Below, piece after piece: positions 5,980 through 6,960 of a stretch of 6,960 nt of DNA (within the stretch, counting starts at the first letter, position 1; every line of letters starts with the position of its first letter). Where the stretch lies: contig LJUF01000182.1 of assembly GCA_001303665.1 (NCBI GenBank), positions 3,046 to 10,005 on the forward strand, given 5' to 3'. Under the pieces are notes generated by a model. That model did not search any database, was not told the DNA's origin, and was given only the letters and a program-made list of their open reading frames with translations. This DNA is from Phycisphaerae bacterium SM23_33 (GTDB taxonomy: Bacteria > Planctomycetota > Phycisphaerae > SM23-33). Both the position numbers and the translations under genes were made by a program.

Positions 5980-6960
5980 ATGACAGCCTTGGTCCATCTT
6001 AAGGCGCTTATCCTCCAGCGCGCGTCGGGGCTGGGCTTTGTCTGCGCCGGGATTGCCCGGGCTCGGCCCTCACCCAGGCGGCAGCGGTTCGGCCGCTTCC
6101 TCCAGCGCGGCTGCCACGCCGAAATGGGCTGGCTGGCACGCGACCCGCCGTCGCGCTGCGACCCCCGCACCCTGCTGCAAGGGGCCAGGAGCGTGATCTG
6201 CCTCGCCGCTTCTTACGCGCCGGCCCCGGCTGACGAGGCCACCGCTCACGTCGCCCGCTACGCCCGCGGCCGCGACTACCACCGGCTGCTGCGCGGCCGC
6301 TGCCGACGTCTCGTGGAGGCCCTTTCGAAGGCGGCGCCCGGCGTCCGCACCCGCATCTGCGTGGATACGTCGCCCCTGTTGGAGCGCGACCTGGCGGCCG
6401 AGGCCGGCCTGGGCTGGATCGGCCGGAACGGCTGCCTGCTCACCCGCCAATTCGGAAGCTACCTGCTGCTGGCCGAGATCATCACCGACCTGCCGCTTCC
6501 CCCCGACTCACCGGCCGAGAATCGCTGCGGCCGCTGCCGCGCGTGCCTCCGGGCCTGCCCCACCGGCGCCATCGGGGAGGACGGCCTGGTGGACTCTCGC
6601 CGCTGCATCAGCTACCTCAGCATCGAGCATCGCGGCGGCATCCAGCAGGAGTTTCGCGGCGGCTGGGGGACGTGGGCCTTCGGCTGCGACGTCTGCCAGC
6701 AGGTCTGCCCCTTCAACCGCCGCCTGTCGGCGGGCGACGCCGAGCTCCGCGGGCCCGCACCGCTGGCCCGGACCCCGCTGGGGGCGATCCTGGGCTGGAC
6801 GGCGGAGGATTGGGATCGGCTGACGCGCGGCTCGGCGGCCCGCCGGGCCAGGCTGGACATGTTCCTTCGCAACGCCGCCATCGCCGCCGGCAACGCCGCC
6901 GACCCGGCCAACCGCCCCGCCCTGGAAGGCCTCACCCGGCACGAATCGCCTCACGTGGCC
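5980..6960 (+). CDS. queG: Epoxyqueuosine reductase QueG (3' partial)
   Basis: QueG is a cytoplasmic, cobalamin-dependent iron-sulfur enzyme that reduces epoxyqueuosine to queuosine at the tRNA wobble position, the last step of queuosine synthesis. The visible 327 residues run off the right edge. Family landmarks appear in order: EMGWLARDP (48-56), ARYARGRDYH (92-101), VDTSPLLERDLA (128-139, with Asp129 at the position proposed as catalytic acid), GLGWIGRN (143-150), and two ferredoxin-like motifs. Those are CGRCRACLRACP (Cys183, 186, 189, 193) with CISYLSIEH (Cys209), and CDVCQQVCP (Cys236, 239, 243). All eight cysteines for two [4Fe-4S] clusters are present. The end (LRNAAIAAGNAADPANRPAL) resembles the HEAT-like repeat of longer QueG proteins, so probably only a few dozen residues are missing. 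ATG 5980 is preferred; an in-frame GTG at 5971 would add three residues. It has no functional link to the upstream genes. Confidence 0.95.
   Translation, partial: MTALVHLKALILQRASGLGFVCAGIARARPSPRRQRFGRFLQRGCHAEMGWLARDPPSRCDPRTLLQGARSVICLAASYAPAPADEATAHVARYARGRDYHRLLRGRCRRLVEALSKAAPGVRTRICVDTSPLLERDLAAEAGLGWIGRNGCLLTRQFGSYLLLAEIITDLPLPPDSPAENRCGRCRACLRACPTGAIGEDGLVDSRRCISYLSIEHRGGIQQEFRGGWGTWAFGCDVCQQVCPFNRRLSAGDAELRGPAPLARTPLGAILGWTAEDWDRLTRGSAARRARLDMFLRNAAIAAGNAADPANRPALEGLTRHESPHVA

Noticed and set aside
6070..6954. Minus-strand open frames opposite queG
   Set aside because: The + strand frame holds unmistakable QueG motifs with all eight cluster cysteines; the antisense frames show only low-complexity Ala/Gly/Arg sequence.

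Overview
The window is strongly GC-rich (roughly two thirds by eye), is coding almost throughout, and all five genes lie on the + strand. The content points to a member of the Planctomycetota (Phycisphaerae or Planctomycetia-like). The evidence is a run of exported, helical, Gln/Ala/Gly-rich proteins ending in an NPCBM-domain protein, a combination typical of planctomycete operons that in other genomes often also carry MoxR ATPase, DUF58 and BatA/VWA genes. Those partner genes are not in this window, so the phylum and the wider operon are inference.

Layout: (1) positions 1-1218 hold the C-terminal part of a large protein whose start lies upstream. A beta-rich Ig-like region with a DDYGL motif is followed by a long helical region. 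(2) Positions 1285-3528 encode a 747-residue secreted helical protein with three copies of a 34-residue module in identical register, an RRRR-Q-Gly11 linker, and a conserved-looking C-terminal block. (3) Positions 3554-4726 encode a 390-residue secreted TPR-like protein with a 16-unit hexanucleotide repeat (alternating Gln with Gly/Cys/Ser) and a compact C-terminal motif. (4) Positions 4736-5944 encode a 402-residue secreted protein with four divergent beta modules and a C-terminal NPCBM domain. It lies 9 nt after gene 3 in the same reading frame and starts with GTG. (5) From 5980 to the right edge runs queG (epoxyqueuosine reductase), cut off shortly before its end.

Genes 1-4 are separated by 66, 25 and 9 nt with no visible terminator, so they look like one transcription unit making envelope or periplasmic proteins. 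A plausible joint role is an extracytoplasmic assembly that binds polymer or glycan, with helical scaffold proteins, a TPR-like adaptor and a carbohydrate-binding NPCBM protein. That role is inference only. queG is functionally unrelated (tRNA queuosine maturation) and probably has its own promoter: a TATACT box sits 9 bp before its ATG, which suggests a leaderless mRNA.

No RNA genes, CRISPR arrays, insertion sequences, att sites or origins were seen. No stretch longer than 66 bases lacks a gene.
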